Assembly: GCA_017744735.1 (NCBI GenBank) | Contig: JAGIAR010000003.1 | Coordinates: 248,001-312,000, forward strand | Source of the DNA: Novosphingobium sp. | GTDB lineage: Bacteria; Pseudomonadota; Alphaproteobacteria; Sphingomonadales; Sphingomonadaceae | Direction of reading: 5' to 3' | DNA length: 64,000 nt | In this document: positions 42,918 to 51,208 of the stretch, in pieces | Position numbering within the stretch: position 1 is the first letter of the stretch | Layout: each line of letters opens with the position of its first letter | Program-made: the position numbers and the translations under genes | Notes under the pieces: generated by a model | Told to the model about the DNA's origin: nothing | Seen by the model: only the letters and a program-made list of their open reading frames with translations | The model's database searches: none

Positions 42918-43519
42918 GCCGGCACCTCTTCGGCCACAGTGTGCACATAGGTTCCACTCCAGCCCAGGCGCTCCGGCGTGTCCGCGTCGACATGAACCCG
43001 GAAGGCCCCGACCGCACCGCCCTGCATCGGCACCACCGGCCCGAGCGGCTCGCCGCGCCAGCCCAGCGACAGGACCTCGGTCCGGAAAGCAGCGGGGAGG
43101 ACGCCGGTATAGCTCACGATACCCCGCTCAAGGGCAACATCGACCATGGCGGAGATCAGGATGTTGCGCAGCTCGCGCCGCCGCCCGGCACCGTGACGCT
43201 GCGGCAAGCAAAGCCGGGTGCTCTCCCAGATCGAACGGCCCTTCGGCATGCCGAAGGGGCACAGATGGGAGAAGAGGGTGTCGAGCATATGCGGCCGGTC
43301 GGTAGGCAGCAGGCGCAAGGACGCCTCGTGCTCGCCTTGATCCTCGACGACCAGGTAGATGGCGTGGCTACCGTCGAACTGGTCGATCTCATAGGTCCCG
43401 TCGACCACCGGAATATCCCATCCGAAAAGATCGACGAACAACAGCTTGCGGTCCGCAAACATGGTTTCGAGAAGCAAGCGATGATCCGGCGCGTTGGCAT
43501 GATCGATTACGTGAAGCAT
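42914..43519 (-). CDS. luxI: LuxI-type acyl-homoserine-lactone synthase
   Basis: The 201-residue enzyme shows the LuxI pattern: METMF.DRK..F region (ETMFADRKLLFVDLFGWD), YEIDQFDGSHAIYLVV, LRLLPTDRPHMLDTLFSHLC and the conserved Arg in IWESTRLCLP. It makes an acyl-homoserine lactone from S-adenosylmethionine and an acyl donor. The ATG at 43519 follows AGGGAG at 5-7 bases. It is the first gene after luxR on the same strand and leads into phyH and the split fseA-like gene. It corresponds to traI2 in the R7A element by position before msi172. Confidence 0.9.
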   Translation of the reverse strand: MLHVIDHANAPDHRLLLETMFADRKLLFVDLFGWDIPVVDGTYEIDQFDGSHAIYLVVEDQGEHEASLRLLPTDRPHMLDTLFSHLCPFGMPKGRSIWESTRLCLPQRHGAGRRRELRNILISAMVDVALERGIVSYTGVLPAAFRTEVLSLGWRGEPLGPVVPMQGGAVGAFRVHVDADTPERLGWSGTYVHTVAEEVPA

Positions 43520-43583
43520 GAATTCTCCCTTCGTGTGCGCCACGAAAGGAGCAGCAAGACCGCTGCCGAAACAGACCGAGCAA

Positions 43584-44327
43584 TTACCTGGGTTGACGCG
43601 GCTTCAACTCGTGCAGGCCTACTTCACCGGCAAGCACCGCGCTCACCACAAGTTCGGTGCGATCGTGTGCACCGAACAGTTGCCGGGCAACGGTCAGATA
43701 GCCATCGACCGTGCGGGGCGTCAGGTTGAGCGCACGCGCGATCTCCTTGTTGGAGAGGCCGCGCCCGGCCAGTACCACGCAATCGCGCGGGCGCGGATGA
43801 AGGACAAGACGCGAGGACGGCCTCGGCCCCGACAATCCCAGCAGGCGGCGCGCGGCCTGAAACGCGAAAACCCCAAACATCTGAGCAAGCCCCAGATGCG
43901 GACGGACCGACTCAGGCCGCGAGGTGCCTGCGAAAGTACACGAACCCATGCAGTCGCCGAGCCGGAGGCAGGGAACCGTGATGCCTTCGTTCAAGCCTTC
44001 GCGCGCGCCATATTCGAAGCTCGCCCTGTCCCTGCGATCGAGGTCCATGATGTGGTGCAGGTCGGACCACAGAAAGGCGCTGTCGGCGAAGACGCAGCCG
44101 CGGATGATGGGATCACGGCGATAACGTGCTTCACCGATCAGGCGCTCGGCAATGGCCGCAGGATAGTCCTTGAGATCGACCCGATCACCATCTCCAGAGC
44201 GCAGATCGTCGTGATGGATAAGGGCGTAATAGCGAAAGCCGAAGTCGTGCGTGACCGCTTCCATCAAGCCAATCAGTTCATCGCGGGTCGAGACCGAGCG
44301 CAGCGCGCCGACAAATTTCTCAGGCAT
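43584..44327 (-). CDS. luxR: LuxR-family quorum-sensing regulator
   Basis: The 247-residue protein has an N-terminal autoinducer-binding domain (about 15-165, with YRRDPIIRG, FLWSDL and EGLNEGITVPCL) and a C-terminal GerE helix-turn-helix (about 180-240: LSNKEIARALNLTPRTVDGY). It should bind the lactone made by the neighbouring LuxI and activate the luxI-phyH-fseA operon; a clear lux box was not found in the 64-base gap. In the R7A element the corresponding regulator is TraR, the target of QseM. Confidence 0.9.
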   Translation of the reverse strand: MPEKFVGALRSVSTRDELIGLMEAVTHDFGFRYYALIHHDDLRSGDGDRVDLKDYPAAIAERLIGEARYRRDPIIRGCVFADSAFLWSDLHHIMDLDRRDRASFEYGAREGLNEGITVPCLRLGDCMGSCTFAGTSRPESVRPHLGLAQMFGVFAFQAARRLLGLSGPRPSSRLVLHPRPRDCVVLAGRGLSNKEIARALNLTPRTVDGYLTVARQLFGAHDRTELVVSAVLAGEVGLHELKPRQPR

Positions 44328-44340
44328 TCAACTCGCCGCC

Positions 44341-45084
44341 TCAAGCACGTTCCGAGGATCCATCGCAGGCAGTCTCGCAAACAACCACGCGGCGCGTACT
44401 GAGCCGATCGATGTAAATGAGCTCGATCGGGCCACAAGGACGTGCGGTCTCGAACACTCCCACCGTAAGCACTCCGGTCTTATAGGCCGCGGTGTCCGGG
44501 TTGGTCCGATGGGTCAGCAGCTCCGGTTTCGCGGCGTCGGGCTTGCCCGCCCATTCGGGCGTATGTCCGTGAACGTCATGCGCGGGAAGCTCCTCGGCAA
44601 AGGCCATCAGAAAAGGATCACGGATCCAAATCATGACCTCGTCCTCCTGCTCCTCAAGCGGAACACAGGGCTTGAGTCCACCATGCACATAGATCCGATG
44701 TTCGTCTGAGAAGTGTACCGGCAATGCCCGGAGCCACTCGATGTCCTCAACGGGAATGGATTTGCTATAGGAGCGCAGCGTCGTCTCTCCGCTATTCCTG
44801 AACCAGTGCGCGGCACCACCGGTCTGGAGCGCCGTAAGGATGATCTGGTGGTGATTGCCCTTCAGGCAGACGAGATCGTGCGGTCGCGCACGCTCGCGCA
44901 GCAGGCGAACCACTCCGGGGCTGTCCGGCCCGCGGTCGAAATAGTCGCCCAACACCACCACCGCAAATGGAGCATCGCCCGCCCGCGCCTCGATTCTTGC
45001 GACAGCCCGCGCCAGTAAACCGAGTTCACCGTGAATGTCGCCGATCGCGAAAGTCAGGTGCGAAGCCGACAATTCGGACACCAT
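44341..45084 (-). CDS. PPP-family serine/threonine protein phosphatase
   Basis: The 247-residue metallophosphatase has the three signature motifs GDIHGE (residues about 14-19), GDYFDRGPDS and GNHHQ (GNHE in most relatives), with later metal ligands YVHGG and HGHTP. It removes phosphate from proteins or small signals. The ATG at 45084 is one base after the stop of the rhamnosidase-like gene, so the two are coupled, and luxR follows after 13 bases. A role in the quorum switch is possible but only suggested by position. Confidence 0.85.
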   Translation of the reverse strand: MVSELSASHLTFAIGDIHGELGLLARAVARIEARAGDAPFAVVVLGDYFDRGPDSPGVVRLLRERARPHDLVCLKGNHHQIILTALQTGGAAHWFRNSGETTLRSYSKSIPVEDIEWLRALPVHFSDEHRIYVHGGLKPCVPLEEQEDEVMIWIRDPFLMAFAEELPAHDVHGHTPEWAGKPDAAKPELLTHRTNPDTAAYKTGVLTVGVFETARPCGPIELIYIDRLSTRRVVVCETACDGSSERA

Positions 45085-45085
45085 T

Positions 45086-46759
45086 TCAGAGCACTTTCGT
45101 TCCAGCTCCGTCCGCTGCGCGCCCGACCCCATCGGGCAGCGAAATCTCGGACTCGATTGTGCCATTTTTCCGCTCATGCCGCACCCAGATCAGGCCGTGC
45201 GGCGTCGGGTATCTTCCTTCCGCCCAGTCGAGCATGCCCAGTTGCGGCGTGATCGACACCGAGGCTAAACCCGGACTGGCCGGCCGGATGCCGAGCACAT
45301 TCTCACTGAGCCAGGCGGTCGGGGCCACACTCCAAGCGTGGCACAGGCTCATGCGGAAACCGGCGTGCCCGAACCGCCCGAAATCTCCGTGAAGATCGCG
45401 CTGACCAGGATCGGGCAGTTCGTCGATCCGGCCCGAGCCTTCCAGCCAGTCCACATCGAATTCTTCCCAAAAGGACGTGGCTCCGCGTTCGATCATCGCC
45501 CCCCAATACCCCCGCATGATCGCGAGCCCCCGATCGACACGTCCAGCCCGCGCGAGCGTTTCAAGCGCGAATCCGCCAAGAAAGGCCGTCATGCCCCGTG
45601 CGCCGCCTTCCAGGATCCGCAAAGCTGCCGGATCGGACGGGATCATTCCGGCAAGCGCCTGCAGACCCGCGATGGCCTTCGACGCACTGGGGGCCTGTCC
45701 GGCTCTCCTCGCACGCGCGGCCCCTGCCGCGCATTGTTCCGCCCGCGGCGCATCGCCCAGGATCGACAGCATTCTACTGCCGGCTCCCAACGCAAGGCAA
45801 AGCAGCGCCTGCAGTCCGGCGGAAACCGTCGCATCGACCCCGGCGCTCGGCCAGTCGATGAATCGCATCCCGCCGAGTTGCTCGCGTCCGCTGGCATCCA
45901 TCGCATTGAGCAACAATGCCGTCAGCCCAGCAAGATAGGTGCGCTGCTCTTCGAGATAGGCCCGGTCGCCCTTGCCCCACCACCACCGTTCGTGGATCAG
46001 GATCCACCACAGCGAATAGCTCGATATGCCGTTCATCCACGAGCCGATGGGTGTGCAATCGCGGATCAGGTCGAGACTGCGTTCTATTGCCGGGTCCGGT
46101 CCGAATATCGCCTGCACCGCGCCGGCAGCAGGCTGAAGGTCGCCCAGCCATACCAACCGGTCGCGCTTGATCCCGTCCCAGAGGTGGTGCTGCAGGTTCA
46201 GACGGGTAGTCCAAGCCCCCACTTCCCAGATCCTCGTGACCTCCTGGTCGCTGCACCGAAAGCTTCCGCTGGGCTCAACGTTGCGCAGCGCTAGCACAGC
46301 CCTAACATGGGTCAGCGGCACCGGAATCTGCCCGGCGCAATCGATGCGGAGGAAGCGGAACCCCGAGGGACCGAAGCTGCGGACGCCGAGCCAAGGCATC
46401 ATCACCGTGTCATCGCGCACCGCGTAGTCGTTGCCGGCATTGCGCTCACCCAGTTCGGCCATCGCTTCGGACGCGGATTCCCCGAGGCGGAGACGTAGCG
46501 CCGGGAGAGGGTCAATTTGCGCCACAGGTGCACCCACCGCCAACTCTACTGAGCCGTTCAATTCGCAGCCGAAGTCGATCAAAAGCGCGCCACCAGGCTC
46601 GAGCACGCACGCCGGCCGCGAATCCGATTGCAATGGCTGAGAAATGCGCTGGTTCGTTAACCACTGGCTGTTAATCACGGCGTGATCGCTCTGCCAGATT
46701 ATGCGAACTGGAAAAACGGAATGGAGCTGTTCGCCGATGGCGCCCGTGTCCACGAACAT
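45086..46759 (-). CDS. Alpha-L-rhamnosidase-like glycoside hydrolase (GH78 type)
   Basis: The 557-residue protein has the (alpha/alpha)6 signature of GH78: WDGIKRDRLVWLGDLQPAAG with acidic catalytic-region residues, SYSLWWILIHERWWWGKGD, GATSFWEEFDVDWLEG and SLCHAWSVAPTAWLSENVLG. It lacks a signal peptide and is shorter than most members (700 residues or more), missing N-terminal beta-domains. It would release rhamnose from glycosides or glycans in the cytoplasm. The start has no good ribosome site and could be later. It is coupled to the phosphatase gene. Confidence 0.8.
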   Translation of the reverse strand: MFVDTGAIGEQLHSVFPVRIIWQSDHAVINSQWLTNQRISQPLQSDSRPACVLEPGGALLIDFGCELNGSVELAVGAPVAQIDPLPALRLRLGESASEAMAELGERNAGNDYAVRDDTVMMPWLGVRSFGPSGFRFLRIDCAGQIPVPLTHVRAVLALRNVEPSGSFRCSDQEVTRIWEVGAWTTRLNLQHHLWDGIKRDRLVWLGDLQPAAGAVQAIFGPDPAIERSLDLIRDCTPIGSWMNGISSYSLWWILIHERWWWGKGDRAYLEEQRTYLAGLTALLLNAMDASGREQLGGMRFIDWPSAGVDATVSAGLQALLCLALGAGSRMLSILGDAPRAEQCAAGAARARRAGQAPSASKAIAGLQALAGMIPSDPAALRILEGGARGMTAFLGGFALETLARAGRVDRGLAIMRGYWGAMIERGATSFWEEFDVDWLEGSGRIDELPDPGQRDLHGDFGRFGHAGFRMSLCHAWSVAPTAWLSENVLGIRPASPGLASVSITPQLGMLDWAEGRYPTPHGLIWVRHERKNGTIESEISLPDGVGRAADGAGTKVL

Positions 46760-47068
46760 TATCTCGGAAACCTCTCTAATCGGGTTCAGCAGATCATATC
46801 TTTTTGGGAGCCGGGTTGGGCGTTGACAACACGCGCAACTGACGTCGCCCTGACGCGACCCAATGATGGCTTAAACACCTCGCGCATCAGCGATTTGAGC
46901 ACCGTCTGGCCATGTAGGTCACGTGGGGGTGGAGCAGCGGCTTAACGAAGGCTCATGGATGCGGCAGGAATGGAGTCGGCGGTCACCCGCCGACTCCGCC
47001 CAATATGAACGCCAACCGAAAGGAAATTAAGCGTTCAACCCAAACTCCGATTATGGCCGCTATGCGGG
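46760..47068. other. Intergenic region between the rhamnosidase-like and thioredoxin genes
   Basis: These 309 bases contain no gene. The hairpin at 46972-46997 lies 70 bases after the thioredoxin stop. Base composition is mixed, and this is one possible place for an element boundary, but no repeat of the tRNA 3' end is present. Confidence 0.35.
46972..46997 (-). terminator. Hairpin downstream of the thioredoxin gene
   Basis: GGAGTCGGCGG-TCAC-CCGCCGACTCC is a perfect 11-bp stem. There is no T-run on the minus strand, so termination is likely but not certain. Confidence 0.45.
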
Positions 47069-47389
47069 TCAAATGGTGCTTTCGATCATATTCCTGAGCT
47101 CGCTCTTGGGCGCAGCACCCAGCCCTTTTGCAACCGGCTCGCCATTCTTGAACAGGATCAAGAGCGGGATCGATTGAACTTCGAAGCGCATTGCAGTCTC
47201 TTCGTTCGCCACGATGTCGAGCTTGGCGATGACGAGCTTTTCGGCAAACTCGTCGCTCAGTTCTTCAAGCGCGGGGCCGATCATTTTGCACGGCCCGCAC
47301 CAATCTGCCCAAAAATCGACCAGCACGGGCAACTCGGAATTCAGAACATCATCGGCAAAACTTGCGTCCGTGACGACTTTGGTTGGCAT
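47069..47389 (-). CDS. trxA: Thioredoxin
   Basis: The 106-residue protein is a full thioredoxin with the active site WADWCGPCKMI (Cys-Gly-Pro-Cys) and the cis-proline segment VQSIPLLILFKNG. It reduces disulfides in the cytoplasm using NADPH-thioredoxin reductase. The start MPTKVV was chosen because the fold begins there. It follows the degenerate P-loop gene at a distance of about 90 bases and probably belongs to the same transcript. Confidence 0.92.
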   Translation of the reverse strand: MPTKVVTDASFADDVLNSELPVLVDFWADWCGPCKMIGPALEELSDEFAEKLVIAKLDIVANEETAMRFEVQSIPLLILFKNGEPVAKGLGAAPKSELRNMIESTI

Positions 47390-47481
47390 TTGTTTCTCTC
47401 CGAAATTACGCCCCACTTCGCTCGGCTTTGGAGAGCGGGGTGAAGGCCGTCGGACCGCCCGGCCAGAAGGCTTTGAAACCA

Positions 47482-48324
47482 TCAATTCGCGGCAGCGATG
47501 GAGGAACTGGCAGGTTTCGTTGGAAGTCTTAACAGCCTCCCAAGGTCCCCATGCTTCCCGCCAATCTTCTCCCGCAGCTCGCCGAGCGCGACCGTCACGC
47601 CCGCCAACTGACCGCGCACGCGGCTGAGCTCAATCAACAGATCAGTTGACGGCTGAGAATGCCCCCAGGCCAATGCCGAAGCACACATCTCAGAGAGAGA
47701 ATATGCAGAAATTCCGCCCCTCGTGGTGTCGTAGAGGCGTGGAACGTCAATGCTGCCGACGTTTTCAGGACCAAGGCAAACCTCAAGGACTGCGGCGTAA
47801 TCCTCAACCGATGGATCTTCCATGCGCGCGAAAGCGCACTTGCCAAACAATGCATTGGCAGCTGCTTGCAGGCTTGGCGCGTCCTGAAGCGCGAGAGCGA
47901 CATGCTTTTGATCCTTGGGATGTCTTTCAAGTTCGTGCGCGACGATCTCCATCAGCGCCAGGTCGGAAATGACCTCTCGGTTGGAATCGATAAGGATCCA
48001 GTCATTGTCCCAGAACGCGTCGCCGATTGCTCGATAGAGATCGGCAGCTTCGCCCGATCTCGATGTCTCTCGGCCATATTTTTCTGGCGTCAGTTGTAGC
48101 AATGCCGGATATTTATGCTGGGACCGAAGGATCTCTCCGTAAGTTTCGACCAGGATCGTCGTAAGACCAGAGCCAGCCGCGCCATACAGGATCGCAACTC
48201 CGCCCAGCTTTAACAGCTCGCCGAAATGTGATTGAACTCTTTGCTGCACAGGGGAAAGTGGGGGGCTGAAGAAGCACCCCCCGTACATGCAAATTTCCCC
48301 GCTGCTCACGCCGTTGTGGGACAC
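47482..48324 (-). CDS. P-loop ATPase-like protein with altered Walker A motif
   Basis: The 280-residue protein begins at GTG with AAAGGAG 7 bases upstream. Residues 44-56 (AILYGAAGSGLTT) are a P-loop in position and context, but the essential lysine is Leu54. A Walker B-like strand (HVALALQDAP) lacks the usual acidic pair. It resembles the AAA/ExeA-type fold in outline; no named family is recognised. It lies 27 bases after the TonB receptor gene and before trxA, in one direction. It may bind rather than hydrolyse nucleotide, or be inactive. Confidence 0.65.
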   Translation of the reverse strand: MSHNGVSSGEICMYGGCFFSPPLSPVQQRVQSHFGELLKLGGVAILYGAAGSGLTTILVETYGEILRSQHKYPALLQLTPEKYGRETSRSGEAADLYRAIGDAFWDNDWILIDSNREVISDLALMEIVAHELERHPKDQKHVALALQDAPSLQAAANALFGKCAFARMEDPSVEDYAAVLEVCLGPENVGSIDVPRLYDTTRGGISAYSLSEMCASALAWGHSQPSTDLLIELSRVRGQLAGVTVALGELREKIGGKHGDLGRLLRLPTKPASSSIAAAN

Positions 48325-48351
48325 AATTACGCTCCTTTAAAATTCCTGTAA

Positions 48352-51102
48352 TTACCATTTGGCGCGAAGGCTTGCGGTGACCGAGCGAGGCGTGCCGTAC
48401 CAGTTGCCGTAATCAACGGATTGGCCGACAGATTGATAATAGGTTTTGTCGAAAATATTCTCGAGATTGACGGCCAGCGACCATTTGTCCGACAGCTTGT
48501 AATCAATCCGCGCGGAAGCGACGGCATAGGGCGGGACGGTGAAATTATAAGGCACCTTCGGCGTATTACATACCAAATACGAGGGGTATTCTGGATAAGG
48601 CGCATAATAGCCGCTGGTGCACACGGTGCCGCTGTAAAAGCCCGAAGATTGCCCATTCACACCACCGGACACGGTCAATCCGGAGAGCACGCCGGTATGT
48701 CCGGCCGCGCCAAAATCATAACTCATCCACAGCTTGTAGAGATGATGAGGCTGGATCGAAGTCAGCGGCCGATCAGGACTTACGGATACATACTTGTTGT
48801 CATTGTAATTATAACTCGCAGAAATCTGCCAACCTCGCGAGATCTCCCCCGATATATCGAGATCTATTCCGCTACTTTTCTCCTTATTATCTGGCGATGC
48901 CACATAGCAGCAGGAGTTCCCGTTAGGATCTTCAAAATACGTGCTGCCGCTGAGGAATGTCGCGAAGCCTTTCCGCGTCATCCGGTATGCTGATAGGGCA
49001 ACATTCAAGCGACCGTCTTTCGAAGCCCATTTGACACCACCCTCCCAATTACCACCGGTAATCGGGGGAAGCGGTTTGCCGTCGACTGTAAGAGTGCGGC
49101 CTTGGCTCACATAAATGTCGGTATAGCCCGCGTAAAATGTCAGGTTTTTGGTGGCATCGAAGGACAAGTTGACCGGAGGCGGCCAGCTGAACTCGGTAGT
49201 GCTGTTCTTCAGCGGAATACTCAGAAACGCGTCGACGCCGACCTGCTTACCCGCGCAGTCACCGGTCGCATCCGTGCAAAGATAATCGCTTAACGTATCC
49301 GTCGCGTAGCGACTCCAGCGAAGACCCGTCATCAAGTGCAGCCGGTCGAATGCAGTCAAACGCAAGTTCATATAAACGCCGGACTGCGATATGCGGTATT
49401 TAGTCTGACGCGAAGCCCACACACCTGCTGGCGGCTCATTGTAAAGAGGATTCTCCGGGTCGAAGTTGAAGACATCAATGGGGGGATACGAACCATCCGG
49501 AGAGCCATAATAAAACTCGGGCCCGCCCGGATAAGGCCGATAAGGAGCATCTGCCGTTCCTGCCACCAGACTTCCGGAACTCAGTGAGCCATCAGCGTTG
49601 CTGGTCGATCGGTTCGCACCGATGATGATCTCCTGACGGTTGCCGAAGAGTTGGAACGCACCGTTCAAAACCACCTCTGCGGAGAACTGGTCCGTCGTTG
49701 AAAGGTATTGCTGCCCGTCCATGGCCGTCCCGCGCAAGGTCGTGGGATCTATCGCACCGAAGGCCGAACCGAGCTTGCGATCGGTGCTTTGCCTGTTTTG
49801 GGTGACGTTGAACTTTAGATTCCAATCGTCACCGATCTTTTGTTCGACCGCCCCGAAGATTTCCCGGGTGTCCAAATTCCAGCGATTCCATGGGAAGCAA
49901 AAGCATGTCGATCGCGGCAGCTTAAGGTCAGTGCCGTCCTGATAGCGCGGTAGGCCAAATCCCCAAGGCACGCTATTTTGCCGCGTGTAGTTGATGCCCG
50001 CCGTCACCAGGGTAGTGGGCGTGAGATCGAGCTCAGCAATCCCGTAAACGAGAGTTTTGTTATCTTTGGCGGTATCGTAGAAATAATGATTAGCCTGATA
50101 GGTCATCACGAGGCGGCCGCGTAGATGCCCATCCAACGCCAAGGGCGACGTCGCATCGGCAACGACCCGATAGTTGCTCCAGCTTCCAGCCTGCGCATCA
50201 AACACAAACTGCGCGTGGTCGAGAGGCTTCTTGCGAACAAGATTTACTATTCCGCCCGGAGTTCCATAGCCATTGAAAAGGCCGCTGGCGCCCCGAAGCA
50301 GCTCCACATGGTCGTAGACCGACATGTCGATCTGGGGTTGGAAGCCCAGGTCAGTCGACAAAGGTGCTCCACCATCGAGCTGAAAATTCGTGATTTGATA
50401 ACCCCGCGAATAGAACGCGGTATTCATACTGGTGTTCTGCTGAACAAGGGTAACGCCGGGCAGTTGGCGCATGGCCGAGGTGAAATCGGTAACGTTCTGC
50501 TGCTCCAGCCGCTCGCTCGTGAGTACCGAAATCGACTGCGGCACGTCCTTCATCGCTTGCGGCGCCTTGCTTCCGATCGTCAGCGCGCCGCTGGTGAAGC
50601 TACCCGTCCCTTCGGTTGCGGTGATATCGCTTGAGCCATTCGTCCCATTCACGCCCGCTGCCTGCCCAGCGCCGCCGAAGTATTGTGAACCCTGCACCCC
50701 CTCAACCTGGACGGCACCAGTGACAAGTTCACCATCCGCGCCTGCCCGAGACCCTTCGATAGTCGCGGTATTCCCGGCAATGTTTGCCGAAAGCCCGGTT
50801 CCCGCAAGCAGGCGAGTGAGCGCATCCGAAGGAGACATGGCCCCCTTTACGCCTGACGAGCGCTGTCCATCCACGACCGGCGTCGAAAACACCATTTGCA
50901 GCCCGGTCGCGTCGGCGAAGGCCCGCAAAGCACCGCCGAGATCGCCCGCGGGAATGTCGAAGTTGCGCTCAGCCTTGGCGGTCTGCGCCATCGCCGGCTG
51001 GGAAATGCCAGCCAATGCCACGCTGCCCATCAGCGCCGCGAGATAGAATCTGCGCGAGGCCTTCTTCCTCATCACGCGCCTCGAAATCAACCGGTCCGTC
51101 AT
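48352..51102 (-). CDS. TonB-dependent siderophore-type receptor with STN signalling domain
   Basis: The 916-residue receptor has a signal peptide, an N-terminal STN domain (about 50-110, FDIPAGDLGGALRAFADATG), a plug (KDVPQSISVLTSERLEQQNV) and a 22-strand barrel ending in RAKW. The STN domain passes the ligand signal to a FecR protein, here encoded just upstream with its sigma factor. It has cysteine motifs in loops (CFCF near SVPWGFGLPRYQ; NSCCYV). The ATG at 51102 follows AGGGGG at 5 bases. The ligand is unknown. Confidence 0.9.
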   Translation of the reverse strand: MTDRLISRRVMRKKASRRFYLAALMGSVALAGISQPAMAQTAKAERNFDIPAGDLGGALRAFADATGLQMVFSTPVVDGQRSSGVKGAMSPSDALTRLLAGTGLSANIAGNTATIEGSRAGADGELVTGAVQVEGVQGSQYFGGAGQAAGVNGTNGSSDITATEGTGSFTSGALTIGSKAPQAMKDVPQSISVLTSERLEQQNVTDFTSAMRQLPGVTLVQQNTSMNTAFYSRGYQITNFQLDGGAPLSTDLGFQPQIDMSVYDHVELLRGASGLFNGYGTPGGIVNLVRKKPLDHAQFVFDAQAGSWSNYRVVADATSPLALDGHLRGRLVMTYQANHYFYDTAKDNKTLVYGIAELDLTPTTLVTAGINYTRQNSVPWGFGLPRYQDGTDLKLPRSTCFCFPWNRWNLDTREIFGAVEQKIGDDWNLKFNVTQNRQSTDRKLGSAFGAIDPTTLRGTAMDGQQYLSTTDQFSAEVVLNGAFQLFGNRQEIIIGANRSTSNADGSLSSGSLVAGTADAPYRPYPGGPEFYYGSPDGSYPPIDVFNFDPENPLYNEPPAGVWASRQTKYRISQSGVYMNLRLTAFDRLHLMTGLRWSRYATDTLSDYLCTDATGDCAGKQVGVDAFLSIPLKNSTTEFSWPPPVNLSFDATKNLTFYAGYTDIYVSQGRTLTVDGKPLPPITGGNWEGGVKWASKDGRLNVALSAYRMTRKGFATFLSGSTYFEDPNGNSCCYVASPDNKEKSSGIDLDISGEISRGWQISASYNYNDNKYVSVSPDRPLTSIQPHHLYKLWMSYDFGAAGHTGVLSGLTVSGGVNGQSSGFYSGTVCTSGYYAPYPEYPSYLVCNTPKVPYNFTVPPYAVASARIDYKLSDKWSLAVNLENIFDKTYYQSVGQSVDYGNWYGTPRSVTASLRAKW

Positions 51103-51208
51103 GAATACCCCCTGAGGTACGCGCCGCACAATCTACGGCCGTTTCGAAGGGGGTGACACCGCCTGGAGCGAGCGCCCTAACCCGTAGCCTGTAATTTTAT
51201 GGCAACGC

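Noticed and set aside
43520..43583. A lux box in the luxR-luxI gap
   Set aside because: No 18-20-base palindrome of the CTG-N10-CAG type was convincing; the promoter may lie inside luxR or use a divergent site.
26156..47068. A second copy of the tRNA-Leu 3' end (right attachment site)
   Set aside because: Reading by eye found only short partial matches such as GGGCACC; nothing long enough to call an attachment site.
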